NCBI GenBank assembly: GCA_023101885.1
Contig: JALPQD010000639.1
Span: forward strand, 806,001 to 870,000
From: Typhlomys cinereus
Taxonomy: Eukaryota > Chordata > Mammalia > Rodentia > Platacanthomyidae
Direction: 5' to 3'
DNA: 64,000 nucleotides
Shown here: positions 45,721 to 57,472 of the stretch, one piece after another
Layout: each line of letters begins with the position of its first letter
Numbering within the stretch: the stretch's first letter is position 1
Program-made: the position numbers and the translations under genes
The notes under the pieces: model-generated
What the model was told of the DNA's origin: nothing
The model's input: only the letters and a program-made list of their open reading frames with translations
Databases searched by the model: none

Positions 45721-47839
45721 CCTAGCTAAATTAACCAAAAGCAGGAGAGAGAAAACCCAAATTAACAAAATTAAAATGAACATGGAGTTATCACTACTGA
45801 TACCCAAGAAATCCAGAGAATTATAACATCATATTTCAAAAACTTATACTCTGTGAAGTTTGACAACACAAAAGAGATGGATGAATTTCTAAGTAAACAC
45901 AACTTACCTAAATTGAATCAGGAAGCCGTGAATTATTTGAATAGTCCTATAACATTTAAGGAAATTGAGGAAGTAATCTTGAATCTTCCCACCAAAAAAT
46001 GTCCTGGACCAGATGTATTCAGCACAGATTTCTACCAGACATTTAAGGAGTTAATAATACCAATACTCCTTAAACTGTTCCATCAAATAGCAAAGGAAGG
46101 AACACTATCAAATTCCTTCTATGAAGCTAATATCATCTTAACCCCAAATCTAATAAAGATACACTTAAAAAAGAAAACTATAGGCCAATCACTCTGATGA
46201 ACACAGATGCAAAGATTCTCAACATAGTCTTAGCAATTTCTATTCAAAAATATATCAAAAAGATCATTCACGGGGATCAAGTAGGCTTTATTCCAGGCAC
46301 ACAAGGTTGCTTCAACATACGCAAATCAATAAATGTAATTCACCATATAAACCAGTCCAACATTCAAGACCATATGATACTCTCAATAGATGCAGAAAAG
46401 CTTTTGACAAGATCCAACAGTCCTTTATGATCAAAACCCTGGAGAGGGTTGGAATGGAAGGAACCTTTATCAATATAATATAAGCTGTATCCAACAAGCC
46501 AACAGCAAGGATTATACTCAATGGGTAAAAACTTGAAGTATTCCCACTTCGATCAGGAACTAGAGAAGGCTGTTCACTGTCACCACTTCTTTTTTTTTTA
46601 ACATTTTTATTATTATTTCCGCCCAAACAAACTTAATAGGTAGACCAGTTTCCCCCCCCCCCCGTCTCCTTGAACCCTCTGTTCCCCTTCCCTCCCTCCC
46701 TGTCTCCCAGTGCCTCCCCCCAATTCCCAGAGAGTCCTTTATTGTGTATGCCTAACTCTCCTCTTGGTCCTCCTTTCCGATGACATAAAAGGACCCAGTG
46801 GCATTTCCCTGAACCCTTTCTCATGTTCCCCTTAAGCATAGGAACACTACTGTGGCCATCAATCCCTTGCCTCCAAGGATCTTGGTGCCTTTAGCCGATG
46901 TTAGACTTTGTGAGGTCAATAGTGTGTGGGACATTGTGCAGGGCATGCAAAGTCCTATTATGATTGCTTCAGCCCTATCTAGTGTGGAGACTCTTCAAAT
47001 CATTGCTCCCCCCATCCTTTTGCTCTTACGATCTTACCCGCCCCCTCTTCCACAAATGTCCCTGAGCTTCAGGAAGGGGGGAGATTAGGCTGGCTTAGTT
47101 CTATACCACTTCTTTTCAATATTGTACTTGAAGTCTTAGCTGAAGCCATAAGACAAGAAAGGGACATAAAAGGCTTTCAAATTGGCAAGGAAGAGTCAAG
47201 TTATCTCTATTTGGAGATGATATGATCCTATACCTGAGTGATCCCAAAAACTCCACAAGGAAGCTCCTGGAACTAATACAGAAGTTCAGCAGGGTGGCAG
47301 GATACAAAATAAATGTACAAAAATCAGTGGCCCTCCTATATGCCCAGAATGAAAGAAGTGAAAAAGCCCTGAGAGAAACAATCCCATTTACTATAGCCCC
47401 TAAAAAAATGAAATACCTTGATATAAACTTAACTAAGGAGGTAAAAGACCTTTAAAATGAAAACTTTAAAACTCTCAAGAAAGAAATTGCAGAAGACACC
47501 AGAAGGTGGAAAGACCTCCCTTGTTCCTGGATTGGCAGAATCAACATCGTAAAAATGACCATCCTACCAAAGGCAATATACAAATTCAATGCTATACCAA
47601 TTAAAATCCCAAAGCAATTCTTCAAAGAAGTTGACCAAACAATCTCGAAGTTCATATGGAGGCACAAAAGACCCAGGATAGTAAAGACAATCCTGAGTAA
47701 CAAAAAGACCACTGGAGGTATCACCATACCGAACCTTAGTCTATATTAAAATCCATAGTTATAAAAACAGCCTGGTACTGGCTCAAAATAGACATACAGA
47801 TCAATGGATAAGGGTTGAAGGTCCAGATATAAGCCCAGA
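45721..47839 (+). pseudogene. L1 ORF2 RT region, inverted segment
   Basis: Plus-strand ORF2: LAKLTKSRREKTQINKIK at the junction, then the RT entry ([59 protein letters not shown]), interrupted by the nested L1 3'UTR, then the active site and the post-RT region ([25 protein letters not shown]). The active-site codons at 47210-47221 read FGDD instead of FADD, and a 1-bp deletion near 47192 precedes them. Frameshifts and stops near 46195, 46417, 47454 and 47748 make it dead. Confidence 0.92.
46594..47104 (-). mobile_element. L1 3'UTR-only copy nested inside ORF2
   Basis: A severely 5' truncated L1 of about 510 bp: reverse poly(A) (ttttttttta acatttttat), 'cccaaacaaacttaataggt', a C-run at 46651-46663, then the shared 3'UTR blocks up to 'gggagattaggctggcttag'. 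It splits RT codons of the host L1 and is flanked by accacttctttt at 46582-46593 and 47105-47116. So it inserted after the twin-primed L1. Confidence 0.92.
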
Positions 47840-47857
47840 AAATATCAGTAGCTTATT

Positions 47858-50800
47858 GAAAATAATTATACCAAAAGTATTTGCATTGAGAGTGTATTTA
47901 GAAAAGTTCATAATCATAGTGGTACTAGATATGTACCAAGTACGTGCAGTATGGCAGTAAGAAGGATGCATGTCTAGGGCTACAACTGAAAGCAAATAAA
48001 TTGTAATAAATCTGCTAGGAATATTTTGGTACTTTTCCTATGAATGAATGAAAACTGAAGCACTTTGAATACAAGCAGAGATGTATCATGGGTTGCAGTC
48101 AATCATCTGGATATTTTATTCACCAGAAAGACTGTTAGAACAACATCTTCTGTTCTGTTGACCTCCAACTTTGACTTATACCTACCACTTCTTTTTTTAT
48201 TGCACATTTGTCATAAACAACCAAAATGGGTTTCTGTTACTGACCTGACCCCACCCTCCTTACCTCCCTCCTTTCCTACCCTCTCTTTGATCCAGCCATG
48301 TTCTTCCCATCATCGTGTCGCTCTGCATGTGAAATCAGACTTCTGTTGCATTCTATGTAGCTCTTCAGTAGGAAAAGTCATAAATGGGAAGGTTCCTCTT
48401 CCCTTGCCCCAGAGACACTCTGAGTGCTGTTGTTTCTCCTGAGCTCCTCGCTAGTCCTTGGGGAATGTGGATATGTCAGTCATTGTGTAGATCAGGTGAG
48501 AGCCGTTCTCAGTGAGCTCCTGAGTACAATAGCCTTGTTGTAGCTCTAGTGTGTTGGCCAAAATTATACCATTTCAAACCTATCACTTCTTTTACATTTC
48601 TCTAAGCCAATTCATTCAATTAAGGGTTAATGGGACACTTAGTGGTTGTCAGCTGACTCTGAAAGCTGAAAAGTGACAAGGTGGAGTGGCCAATCTAATG
48701 TCACAGGTCTAAAGGAAAATTCTCTAATAAGGATCATGAACTTCTTCATTTTCTGGAACCAAATTGACAATTCTCTTAGTGTTCATCTGGTCATGTCCAC
48801 ACAACCACCCTGACATTAGTGTTAAGTGTGGCTTGGTTTTTTGGAGAAATTTTTCTGATTTTAAGACTCTAGCTATATTACTTAGTGGGGAATTTTCATA
48901 GTTTATTGGTATGCAAAGTTTGGACCAGTTTTCCTTTATATTTCACAGACATCAGAATGAGTTAGAAAGTACTATTCACTATGGAATGATCTTCATGGGT
49001 TTAGGCTGTGAATGTGGATGTTATAAATACAAGATAACTCTGCCAAAGGTATTTATTTTATGGTGATAGTAAAGTAAATTTCCAAGTGTATGTCACCTTA
49101 GCAAATCAAGACTGAAACAAGTACTGAACTCCGTGTGTACACTACGAGAAACATTACTGCAAAGAATTGCCTTTATTTCACCCGAATCACTCTTGTACTG
49201 TGACTTAACAAATTCAATTGGCAACCTGAGGTAAGAACTGCATCTTACAAGACTGTAAATATGTAAAGCTGGTCATTGATGGGTATGTGTGGTCATTATG
49301 CTTGTAATGCTAAATACTCATTGTGTTTTACATGCTGCCCTTCCTGAACTGTACAATCAATTGCATCTTAAAAATATCCTTTTAATGATAAAGTGCTCAT
49401 GTGTCACTCAGGTAGGACTTAAATTAGAAATGTTTTCAAAGGTTTGAAAAAATGTGGATATTAAGGAGGGGCTGTTTTGCACATCCCAAATTTGTCCAAT
49501 TTCCTTTTTAAAGCAATAACAAGCTTGGTTTATCAAAACTGATGTGAGCATCTGAAAATGAATCACCAGCTGGGACATAGAGATAGTCCTTCTGAAAAGC
49601 ACAAGTCGTCACCATCCTTATGTGGAAACAATTGAAAATTATGTTGTGGAAATAAAATCATGACACCTCACATGCTAAAACATAAATAGCTGAGATGAGA
49701 TAACTAAAGAAAATCCTTTTTGTTGATTGGTGTGATAATTACTATCTGACCTGTTTCCCTTTATTTAAAAAATTAATAAATGAACATGCATAGACATAAT
49801 TTTATGATATAGAAATGTGCTTTCATATGGAATGCACCTGGAAGTAAAGCTAGTCAAATCCTTTATAAAGACAGCTGTGGGAATTATTCTACTAAGATTT
49901 GTGAGAAGATAGTTTACATAATGCACTCCTTTAACTCTCCTACATTTTTTATCTATCCAATGAAGCTAGCAGTATATGTTAATAAAACAGAAATCCAAGA
50001 TTCCACTGTATGTTCTTATCTCACTTGAGTTCCTCTATAGTCCATGGGTACATGTGGGGCATGTTGCACCCATTTCTTGATAGTAACATAGTCTCTATGG
50101 CTTTCTGTAGCTTCAGTTAACTATGCTCTGAATACACGAGATGAACCACTCCAGAAATAATTTTCAACATTCTATCTCTCTTAGTACCATAATGACATTT
50201 GGCATCATTTTGCTCTGATGCAGGTGGTACATGAATTATTGCTTTAGCCCTGTGTATGCTATAGGCACTACATACCTATTAATCCCATATGACCTCTACA
50301 TTACAGATAAACGTAACCAGCATTACAATACTTATGTTCAAGTAAATTTTTAATAACTGAATAATGATACTAAAGAACAAATAGTGATTCCCAGTAAGCA
50401 TAAAACATGAAAGGGCACAATAACTCTTGTTGTACATGACAATACTATAGGGCACATTAAATACCATAGTATATAAAGAGTTCTTGATTAGCCACACTTT
50501 CCTGTATCTACTGGAACCATGTATAGGAACTGTAATATATTGTGATACATTTATCAGAGATTTCCTGAAGAAAGTGACCAAAATACTAGAATCACTGAAA
50601 TAGTTTACCTTTGATGTTCGTGCCCAGTGATTTTTATCTCTAAGTACCTATCAATCTGGAGAAATTTTGACAACATTTAAGGTAATCATACCATGTGAGA
50701 AACTTTTTTAGACTAATTACATGTGTGAACTGGACCTATCCTTGATCTTTATCTATCTGAGACATAAACATCTTTTTGTTCCAAGATCCTATGCTTTTAG

Positions 50801-51727
50801 AGCGTACAGAACATTTCATTCAAATAATTCCATGACACTCTCCAAATGAGATATCTCTTCATTCTTAGTGTGTCATAGAAAGTAATTATTCCATATTTTG
50901 GCTAATAGTCACATGATACAAACTAAATGAAGACTAACTTTTGAAGACATAGCATTCCTCTGCATCTAATTCACCTTTAGACAAAAATCTATCTTCTCCT
51001 TTGGATAAATCTGTACTTACATTCCATTTTTTTCTACAGAAACAAAATATCCTCATCTAACACTACATCTGTGTTCCAGAACTCTGAGAAGGAATCCTCA
51101 TGAACAGCTAAAATTTTCTCAGCCAGGCTAGACATAGATAGATGCACCTACTTGTGTGTTAAGAGAGGAATACTATTTTAACTAAGTATTATGTATAATA
51201 TAAAAGACTATACTACCCTTCTTGTGCAAGGATCTTGAGTATAACCTTCTACTGCCTAGTTTCAGTGATTATTGCTTTTTTCATTATATCAGTAGTAAAC
51301 ACTGAGTTGTTTTAACTAAAATTTCTTCAGTGTTGCAGAGGCAGGAGTTCACAAATGATATGTAAATACTTGGTTTTCCTAGGAAATATAGGTACCAACC
51401 TTCGACTCCACCAGTTCACTCTGCCAGAAAGTGAAATGTGCCAGGCTTTCCCATCATTGGATAGTGATTTGATTAAGACAGTCTCTCAACTTGACTGGAC
51501 CCAATGGTTGTGGTGATTTCATGTCAAAATGATTAATGATTCACCATCAATCATCACAGACTATGTCAATCTTTTGCCAAAAGGGTGTAAGAGCTTGGGT
51601 GCAGGTAACATCTTTTAGCCTGCACAGTTAAAATTTGAATGTGGCTTTCAAGAATTCACATGATGAACCCCAGTGCATCTGAATACAATGTATTTAGAGA
51701 CTAGATGTTATAATGGTAACTTGTGTT
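47858..51727. other. Longest unique stretch, part 1
   Basis: About 3.9 kb of AT-rich sequence. A pyrimidine-rich patch at about 48190-48330 could be an old L1 3'UTR relic but is not convincing. No gene or strong motif recognised. Confidence 0.4.
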
Positions 51728-51800
51728 ACATAGAGTTCCTGATCCTCCTGCCTCTACCTCCCAAATTCTGGAATTGTATGTGTATAGAACCAGGAATGAC
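51728..51800 (-). mobile_element. B1 SINE fragment, minus
   Basis: 'cctgatcctcctgcctctac', 'ctcccaaattctggaattgt' matches the reverse B1 centre ('atcctcctgcctcagcctcc', 'agtgctgggatta'). Confidence 0.6.
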
Positions 51801-54716
51801 TTTCTTCATTAATTATAACACTAACTATTGATCTAGTTGCAATATTTTGCATCCTACAAAGGAAGTAAGGGAAAATAAAGGATGCATTAAAATCTTATTT
51901 GGCAGATTTATAGATGTGTCTATTTTCAATATGTCCAAATAATTAGGTATATTAATTTAAAATTTTTAAATAACTCTCACTCTCATCAACAAGTCCCCAA
52001 TGGATTTCATTTTTGACAACCACATACAATTTGTTAACAGTCTAATTGACATTTTCATCATTTAATTTAATGAAGATTTAGAAATTATCATATTTCATCC
52101 AAACCTTAATAATTGTGTGAATACAAAACTATTGGACATAACTCATAAAACAATAGCCATAAAACAATAGGAACTGAAGTCTTAATTGAATTGAGTCACT
52201 AAACATGGTGAAATAGTTTTGAGTTGAGCAGCTCAACTCTTAAACCAGCTCAACCTCTCCAAAAAGAGAATGGGTATATAATACTGATTTCACTTGAGTC
52301 CATTATTTGAAGAATAAAAATGAAGTTCCAGATTTAAAACAATCTAAAAGAGCAGTTGTGAAAATTATGCTTTGCTCAAAGAAATGAAGTAAACAGTATG
52401 GTTTTATGCTCATACTGTAAGTTCAGAGAAATGGTATATAGTAATCATGCTGACAAAGAGGGAATCATGACTTGGAACTTGGATGGGAGAGAAGACAACA
52501 GAGGCTGAATGCTGATAGTCTAAGCAAACAGAATAGTTAGGAAGGATTTAATATCCGTGCAAACCAAAATGAAGGCTGAAACTCTGACTTAGTGAAAGGC
52601 TGAATTCCAGGAAACCTGGGGTGGTGGAGCAATAACCATAGTGACCACCTGTTTAACACATCGCTCAAGACTCATGAAACCACTCATTCTCAGTTCTCTT
52701 GTTTTGTCCTTGGTTTACATTTCGTGAGATCTAAAGTCCTGAGGCTGAGTGGGCAAGTAACATGGCCCGTGCCCACCTGTGGCGCATGAGTAGGAAGCAT
52801 CTGGAGATAGGAGTTAGATGCAGCCTATTACAGTGGGTTTGAAGGGCTCACTGACTTGCTGAAGCACCCAGGTCCCTCAATGCAGGTAGACAGAACATTG
52901 CTCTTCATTAGAATGGAAAATCAACATCAGCGACAATAACACAGTACCTAGGAACAAGAAATTTCAGTATTCAGCACTGCACAGAACTAGAAGAACCCAC
53001 CAGAATGGTTCTAAAGTGAGTCAGCCAATCTTCTGTCAGAGAAATTCACTTCAACCCGAAACAAAAAACATGTTTGTGAATAAGGAAATTCTGATGGTAT
53101 TTGCCTGGTATATCTTTTCATGGGAGCTACATATGCATACAACCATCTAGTGACCTCTAGGAGCAAAACACAATCAGACTGTGATGATTTATAGAGGTTA
53201 GTAATTAAACATTAATTTTCACAAGAGTTAAGTCATTTTTCCCTCTTAATAGCATGAGAAAATAGTTTGTCCTTTGAGGCTGAGTATATGCTGATACACT
53301 CATGCACTGTGTGAAATCCAGAGATGCTACATGAAGAAGATAGAAAAAATCAATAATAATCACTTTTAGACTAAATATTTAAAACTAAGTAAGAAATAAA
53401 ATTAATAAAATATTTAAAAATCAAAATCAGTTAACAATTATTTAATACTATTTAAGTATTTTAAAATAAAAATTAATAATAATTGTGTTTAAAGAGTTTC
53501 TCTGTATGTTGGTGAGTATCTAGACTTCTGACTCCAAACACTGGACTGACAACTTTGCCAGCTTCTCCAAATATATGGATTATTAAACAAGACGGAAACC
53601 TCAATTTCTAAAAGTTAAAATCTACTCCAGTTGTTTCATCTCCACCTAAAATATCTATAAACTTCTTCTGTTTCCTAAGTCAGTATATCTCAGAGAACAG
53701 GTTGTCAGAACAAATCTACTGCTGCCAATCATTTCCACAGCAATTTATTGTCCTAATTGAAAGAAAATAATAATCATTGGAGATGGGTCTTTTTATTGCA
53801 GTGGGATCTCAAGTAATAATCCATGAATTTGTATGTCAATATTTGGTTGAAAATTCGTTGGTTGAGTTCTCAAGAAAATGCAAGTACGTGCATGTGTGCA
53901 TTCATCTCAACTACGGAATTTCAAATGTAGTTTGTTATTTATTCAGCTTAATCAAGGATGCTGGCTGTTTTGCTGTAGTTTGGGTTTGTTTAGCAGAGGG
54001 CGAGTTTAAGTCAATGATTCCACACTGAGTAATATATCAGAGACAATTTGTAATCAATTCTAAAACAATAGCCACAGGACAGTTATAATGAATATTTTTT
54101 CATGCTACAGATGGCAAAACAGCCTGTGGGAGAGAGTCTGGTGGGCATTCTGTGGAAGTTGTTTCTGTAGAAATGAATCCAGCAGTATCTGCAGGACCAC
54201 CAACCATGGCATAGAGGGTTTCCAAGAAAATCTCTCAAATGTATGTTTTCCTTTTACTTCCTTTACTGATGTTATGTTTTTCAAATTGTGTCAATATAGA
54301 CATGTGTCTGTCTTGCTAAAGAAGAATGAATGGTCAAGGATAATCAAAAGTTACTGTGAAATTCAATGATGAGGCAGAGGACCCCATTTGGGGTCTAGAT
54401 GCTTGGTTTTAGTGGTGGGTAACTCCATTAACTCTTATGAACTTAACAAAACTGACACCACAAGACAGGTTCCAATGGATAGCTTTTAATTTCATATTTT
54501 TAATTTAATATTTCAAGTGATGAATGATCAGGAATTGTGATTGTCTGTTTTTCAAACTATGGATTAGTTCCATCTTCTTGCATAGACTAGGAGAGGCTCT
54601 GATTTAGTGGTACAATAAATAGGTGCCACCTGGAAGTGCAATAAATTAGCTTACTATACAACTGTGTCCTCATTGAGACTTAGTGAAAAGACACATGTGA
54701 ATAATAGTCAATGTCT
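51801..54716. other. Longest unique stretch, part 2
   Basis: About 2.9 kb, very AT-rich at 53340-53480. An exon-like segment at 54111-54240 is discussed under findings. Nothing else recognised. Confidence 0.4.
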
Positions 54717-54985
54717 AGGGCTAGAGAGATGGCTCAAGGGTTAAGCCTCTGCGTCAAAAGCAGAAGGACCTGAGTTTGGATCCCAAATCCCATGTAAAAA
54801 TACCAGACAGAAATGGCCAGGGCCTAAACTTCAGACCTTTAAAGACAGAACCTGGGAAACCCTAGAACAAAGCAAAGAGGAAGTAGAACAGTCCAGGATG
54901 ACGTCTGAAGTCATGCTAGGACCTCCCCACAGACATATATAATACTCTCTGAGACACAACGCTCACATACACATACACACACACA
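54717..54985 (+). mobile_element. tRNA-headed SINE, old diverged copy
   Basis: Head 'gggctagagagatggctcaa', 'gggttaagcctctgcgtcaa' and B-box-like 'cctgagtttggatccc', then a strongly mutated body and CA tail (54964-54984). Same family as the copies at 2.5, 30, 35, 59 and 61 kb but much older. A possible diverged target repeat is aatagtcaatgtct / aatgatcgttgtct. Confidence 0.75.
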
Positions 54986-55034
54986 GAGAAAAAGAATGAT
55001 CGTTGTCTTATTCACTTTTGCTTCTTGACACACA

Positions 55035-55405
55035 TGCTCAATCTTTTTCATATGTATGTATGGGATATGTGCATCTGTGTTTGCATGTTTTGTATGTGGC
55101 TGGACACACATGCATGTCAACATAAATGTGTTTCTGTGTGGAGTCACAAGGGTGATATTGAGAATCATTCTCTGTCATTCATTTCCTTTTTGCTTTAGGT
55201 CTCTCTGAACCCAGAGCTCCCTGGTGGGGCTAGTTTGGCTGGCCAGTGTGTTTGCTCTGGGGCTCTGCCTTGTAAGACAGGAATTACAGGTCACCAGCCA
55301 CCTCCAAGCATCTTATGTGGGATACAAACATGCAAACTTCAGGGCTTTTTACTTGAGGAGTAAGAGAGAAAGAAGTTTGTGTCACTGAGCCATCTTCATA
55401 GCCCC
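55035..55405 (-). mobile_element. B4-type SINE, minus, near full length
   Basis: A TG-rich tail (55050-55140) followed by 'gtggagtcacaagggtgata', 'ttaggtctctctgaacccag', 'agtttggctggccagtgtgt', 'caggaattacaggtcaccag' and 'cactgagccatcttcatagc', in the order tail, B1-like part and ID-like head in reverse. Confidence 0.75.
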
Positions 55406-56231
55406 TGGCATATTACTCTCAATAAAACTCTGTATTTCAGCTTTCAAAAGAACCAGTTCAGAGTTGCTTAGGAACTCAGAAAGTCTTTCCTTGCAGCCAT
55501 GATATGCTTATAAATGGAGAATAGTTTAAAAGTAGGGAATACAGCCAGACTTAAAAGTACTTCTGATTCAGCCCAAATAAACAGCCAACTAGACCACACA
55601 TGATTTTTTTCCTGTTTTAAGCCTTGGCTTTTTTTTTTTTGTCTAAAGTCAACTGTTAATTAGGTCTGCTAAAATTCCAGTAAGCCAAGAACTGTTTATC
55701 CTAAAATAATAATTAGGAATACGTCTATCTTTTAATCAGATTGAAACACCAATAAAAATACTAGACCATGTGCAGGTACCTGCCTAATCTGTAGCATTTC
55801 TTTTATGCTTTTCTGGTTGAGTGAGTATTTTTTTATTAAACTGATAAAATAGTTCATAACATATTTTATGGAACCTGGTATTGTGATTATGGTAGCTATT
55901 GCTAAGTTATGAAGTTAGTAGTAGAATGTCTGTCTTCTACATTTAGCATGGCAGGTCATTGGAATATATAAGCACAGTTTCATAATTTTCCCCTACTGTG
56001 GATTTTTCATGAGTCCCCAAAGAGAGAACAACATAGGCACAGAATTTTTTTTTGTGTAAAGTATTGCTATCATTATCTTTAATTATAGAATTTTATAGGA
56101 CAAGTGTTTTCCCTGAATTCAAATCCAAATAATTTACTGAAATTTCCCTGATTTCTAGAACACCTGTCACATAGTGCCTTAGGGTAGCCATGTGCATTTG
56201 CCTAATTATTCTGCCCCAGGAGCTGTGTAGA
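55406..56231. other. Unique AT-rich sequence
   Basis: Nothing recognised. Confidence 0.4.
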
Positions 56232-56322
56232 GAGAGCTGTTAATCCTCACATAACCTCTTTCAGTAATAGAACAATTATTTTACTTTAGAAACAAGCCAC
56301 ACAGTGAGAAGAAACTTTGCTT
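56232..56322 (-). mobile_element. Possible MIR fragment, minus
   Basis: 'gctgttaatcctcacataac', 'tagaacaattattttacttt' and 'agaaacaagccacacagtga' loosely follow reverse MIR ('tttaatcctcacaacaaccc', 'cattttacagatgaggaaac'). Weak. Confidence 0.4.
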
Positions 56323-56345
56323 CATGAAAAGGAATATCCTAAATT

Positions 56346-56450
56346 GAGGAATGGTAGCTTGTGTCTGTAATCCTGGCACTTGAATATTTGGATATTGCAG
56401 TCACAGCCATCACGGACTACATCATGAGTTCTTGTATCAAAAATTGTTTT
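56346..56450 (+). mobile_element. B1 SINE, plus
   Basis: 'ggaatggtagcttgtgtctg', 'taatcctggcacttgaatat', 'gactacatcatgagttcttg' and 'tatcaaaaa' match B1 ('cagtggtggcacacgcct', 'ttaatcccagcactcgggag', 'ctacatagtgagttccag'). About 105 bp with a middle deletion. Confidence 0.7.
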
Positions 56451-56937
56451 TAACTCAGTAAATAAGCTATTTTAATTTCAAGTCATTATCTCCTGATTTG
56501 GAGAATATAAAAGATATCCAGATGTCCCTACTCCTTTGATTAATAGGATGGAAATTTTTTTTTGTTTTTTCATATCTGAGCATAAGAATCCCAGGAAAAC
56601 TTTTACAGCCAAATCTCTGAAGTGCTAGTCCCAAAGTTCCTAATTGTTTAACCCCAATCAAAGGCCAAGGCAAAAAGATTAAACTGGATTTAGTCCTAAA
56701 AATCTGATTTTAGCACTGAAATTTAAAGGTTACAACTGCCTGGACCTTCATTCTTACTGTGACACAGTTCAAGTTCCAAACAACATTAATAGAAAATGAA
56801 TAGTCTCTTCAGGAGACTTGGACAAAATGAATGTTACTTGCTTCAATAAAATGCAAGCTTTTCATCTGCCTTCAAGAAGCAGTCTCAAAGAACAAGAGAA
56901 GGATTAGCTTTGCTGTGTGAAAGGGAAACACTAGGCT
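56451..56937. other. Unique sequence
   Basis: Nothing recognised. Confidence 0.35.
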
Positions 56938-56952
56938 AAAACTTCAGCATGG

Positions 56953-57457
56953 TAATCTCTCTCCATCCTAAAGCCCAGGGAAATTTGCTGAAGAAGGGGC
57001 GGTAAGATTGTAATACCTAAAAATGGGGAGGAGCAACGATATGCAAGACACTCCCCACAAGTTAGGGCCGAAGTAATCATAATAGGACTTTGCATGACCT
57101 GAGCAATGACCAAAATATCCTTGACCCCCCAAAGTCTAGCATGGATCACAGGCACTAGGACCTTAGAGGCAAGGGATTAACAGCCACAATAGTGTTCCTA
57201 TACTAAAGGGAAACACAAGAAAGAGCTCTAGACAATATTACGGAGTCCTTACATCTCATCAGAGAGGAGGACCCAGAGGGAGTTTGACATGCGCACTATA
57301 GGATGCTCCAGGGATGGAAGGGGGAGAGGGCACTGGGAGAAAGGGAGGGAAGGAGGTAAAGGAAAAGGAAAAGGGGGGAGGGAGCAAGAGGATCCAGGGA
57401 GGGGTGGATAGAGGGAGGGGACAGGGCACCTATTACGTTTGTATGAGAGGAAACAAA
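56953..57457 (+). mobile_element. L1 3'UTR-only copy, plus
   Basis: Starts 'taatctctctccatcctaaa' and carries all 3'UTR blocks in sense orientation, including a G-rich tract at 57310-57420, ending 'cacctattacgtttgtatga' plus an A-rich tail. The flanks share aaaacttcagcatgg / aaaacttcaggatgg (one mismatch) at 56938-56952 and 57458-57472. No ORF2 remains; the 74-codon minus-strand ORF is chance. Confidence 0.9.
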
Positions 57458-57472
57458 AAAACTTCAGGATGG

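Larger units (their letters stand above)
43818..47839 (-). mobile_element. Young L1 with inverted 5' part (twin-primed insertion)
   Basis: One insertion bounded by a perfect 18-bp repeat, aaatatcagtagcttatt, at 43800-43817 and 47840-47857. The left part (43818-45720) is minus-strand L1: reverse poly(A), 3'UTR and ORF2 C-terminal region. The right part (45721-47839) is plus-strand ORF2 from just before the RT domain to the codons for EDPDISP. In the parent protein EDPDISP is followed within about six residues by VFDKGAQ, which is exactly where the left part begins. This is the geometry of twin priming: both primers used nearby points of one RNA. The right end shares an aaat word with the target repeat, fitting annealing of the second primer. 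A second L1 3'UTR is nested at 46594-47104. Confidence 0.93.

Noticed and set aside
48065..48442. 125-codon plus-strand ORF in a pyrimidine-rich patch; possible old L1 3'UTR
   Set aside because: No protein family resemblance, and L1 similarity was too vague to support an annotation.
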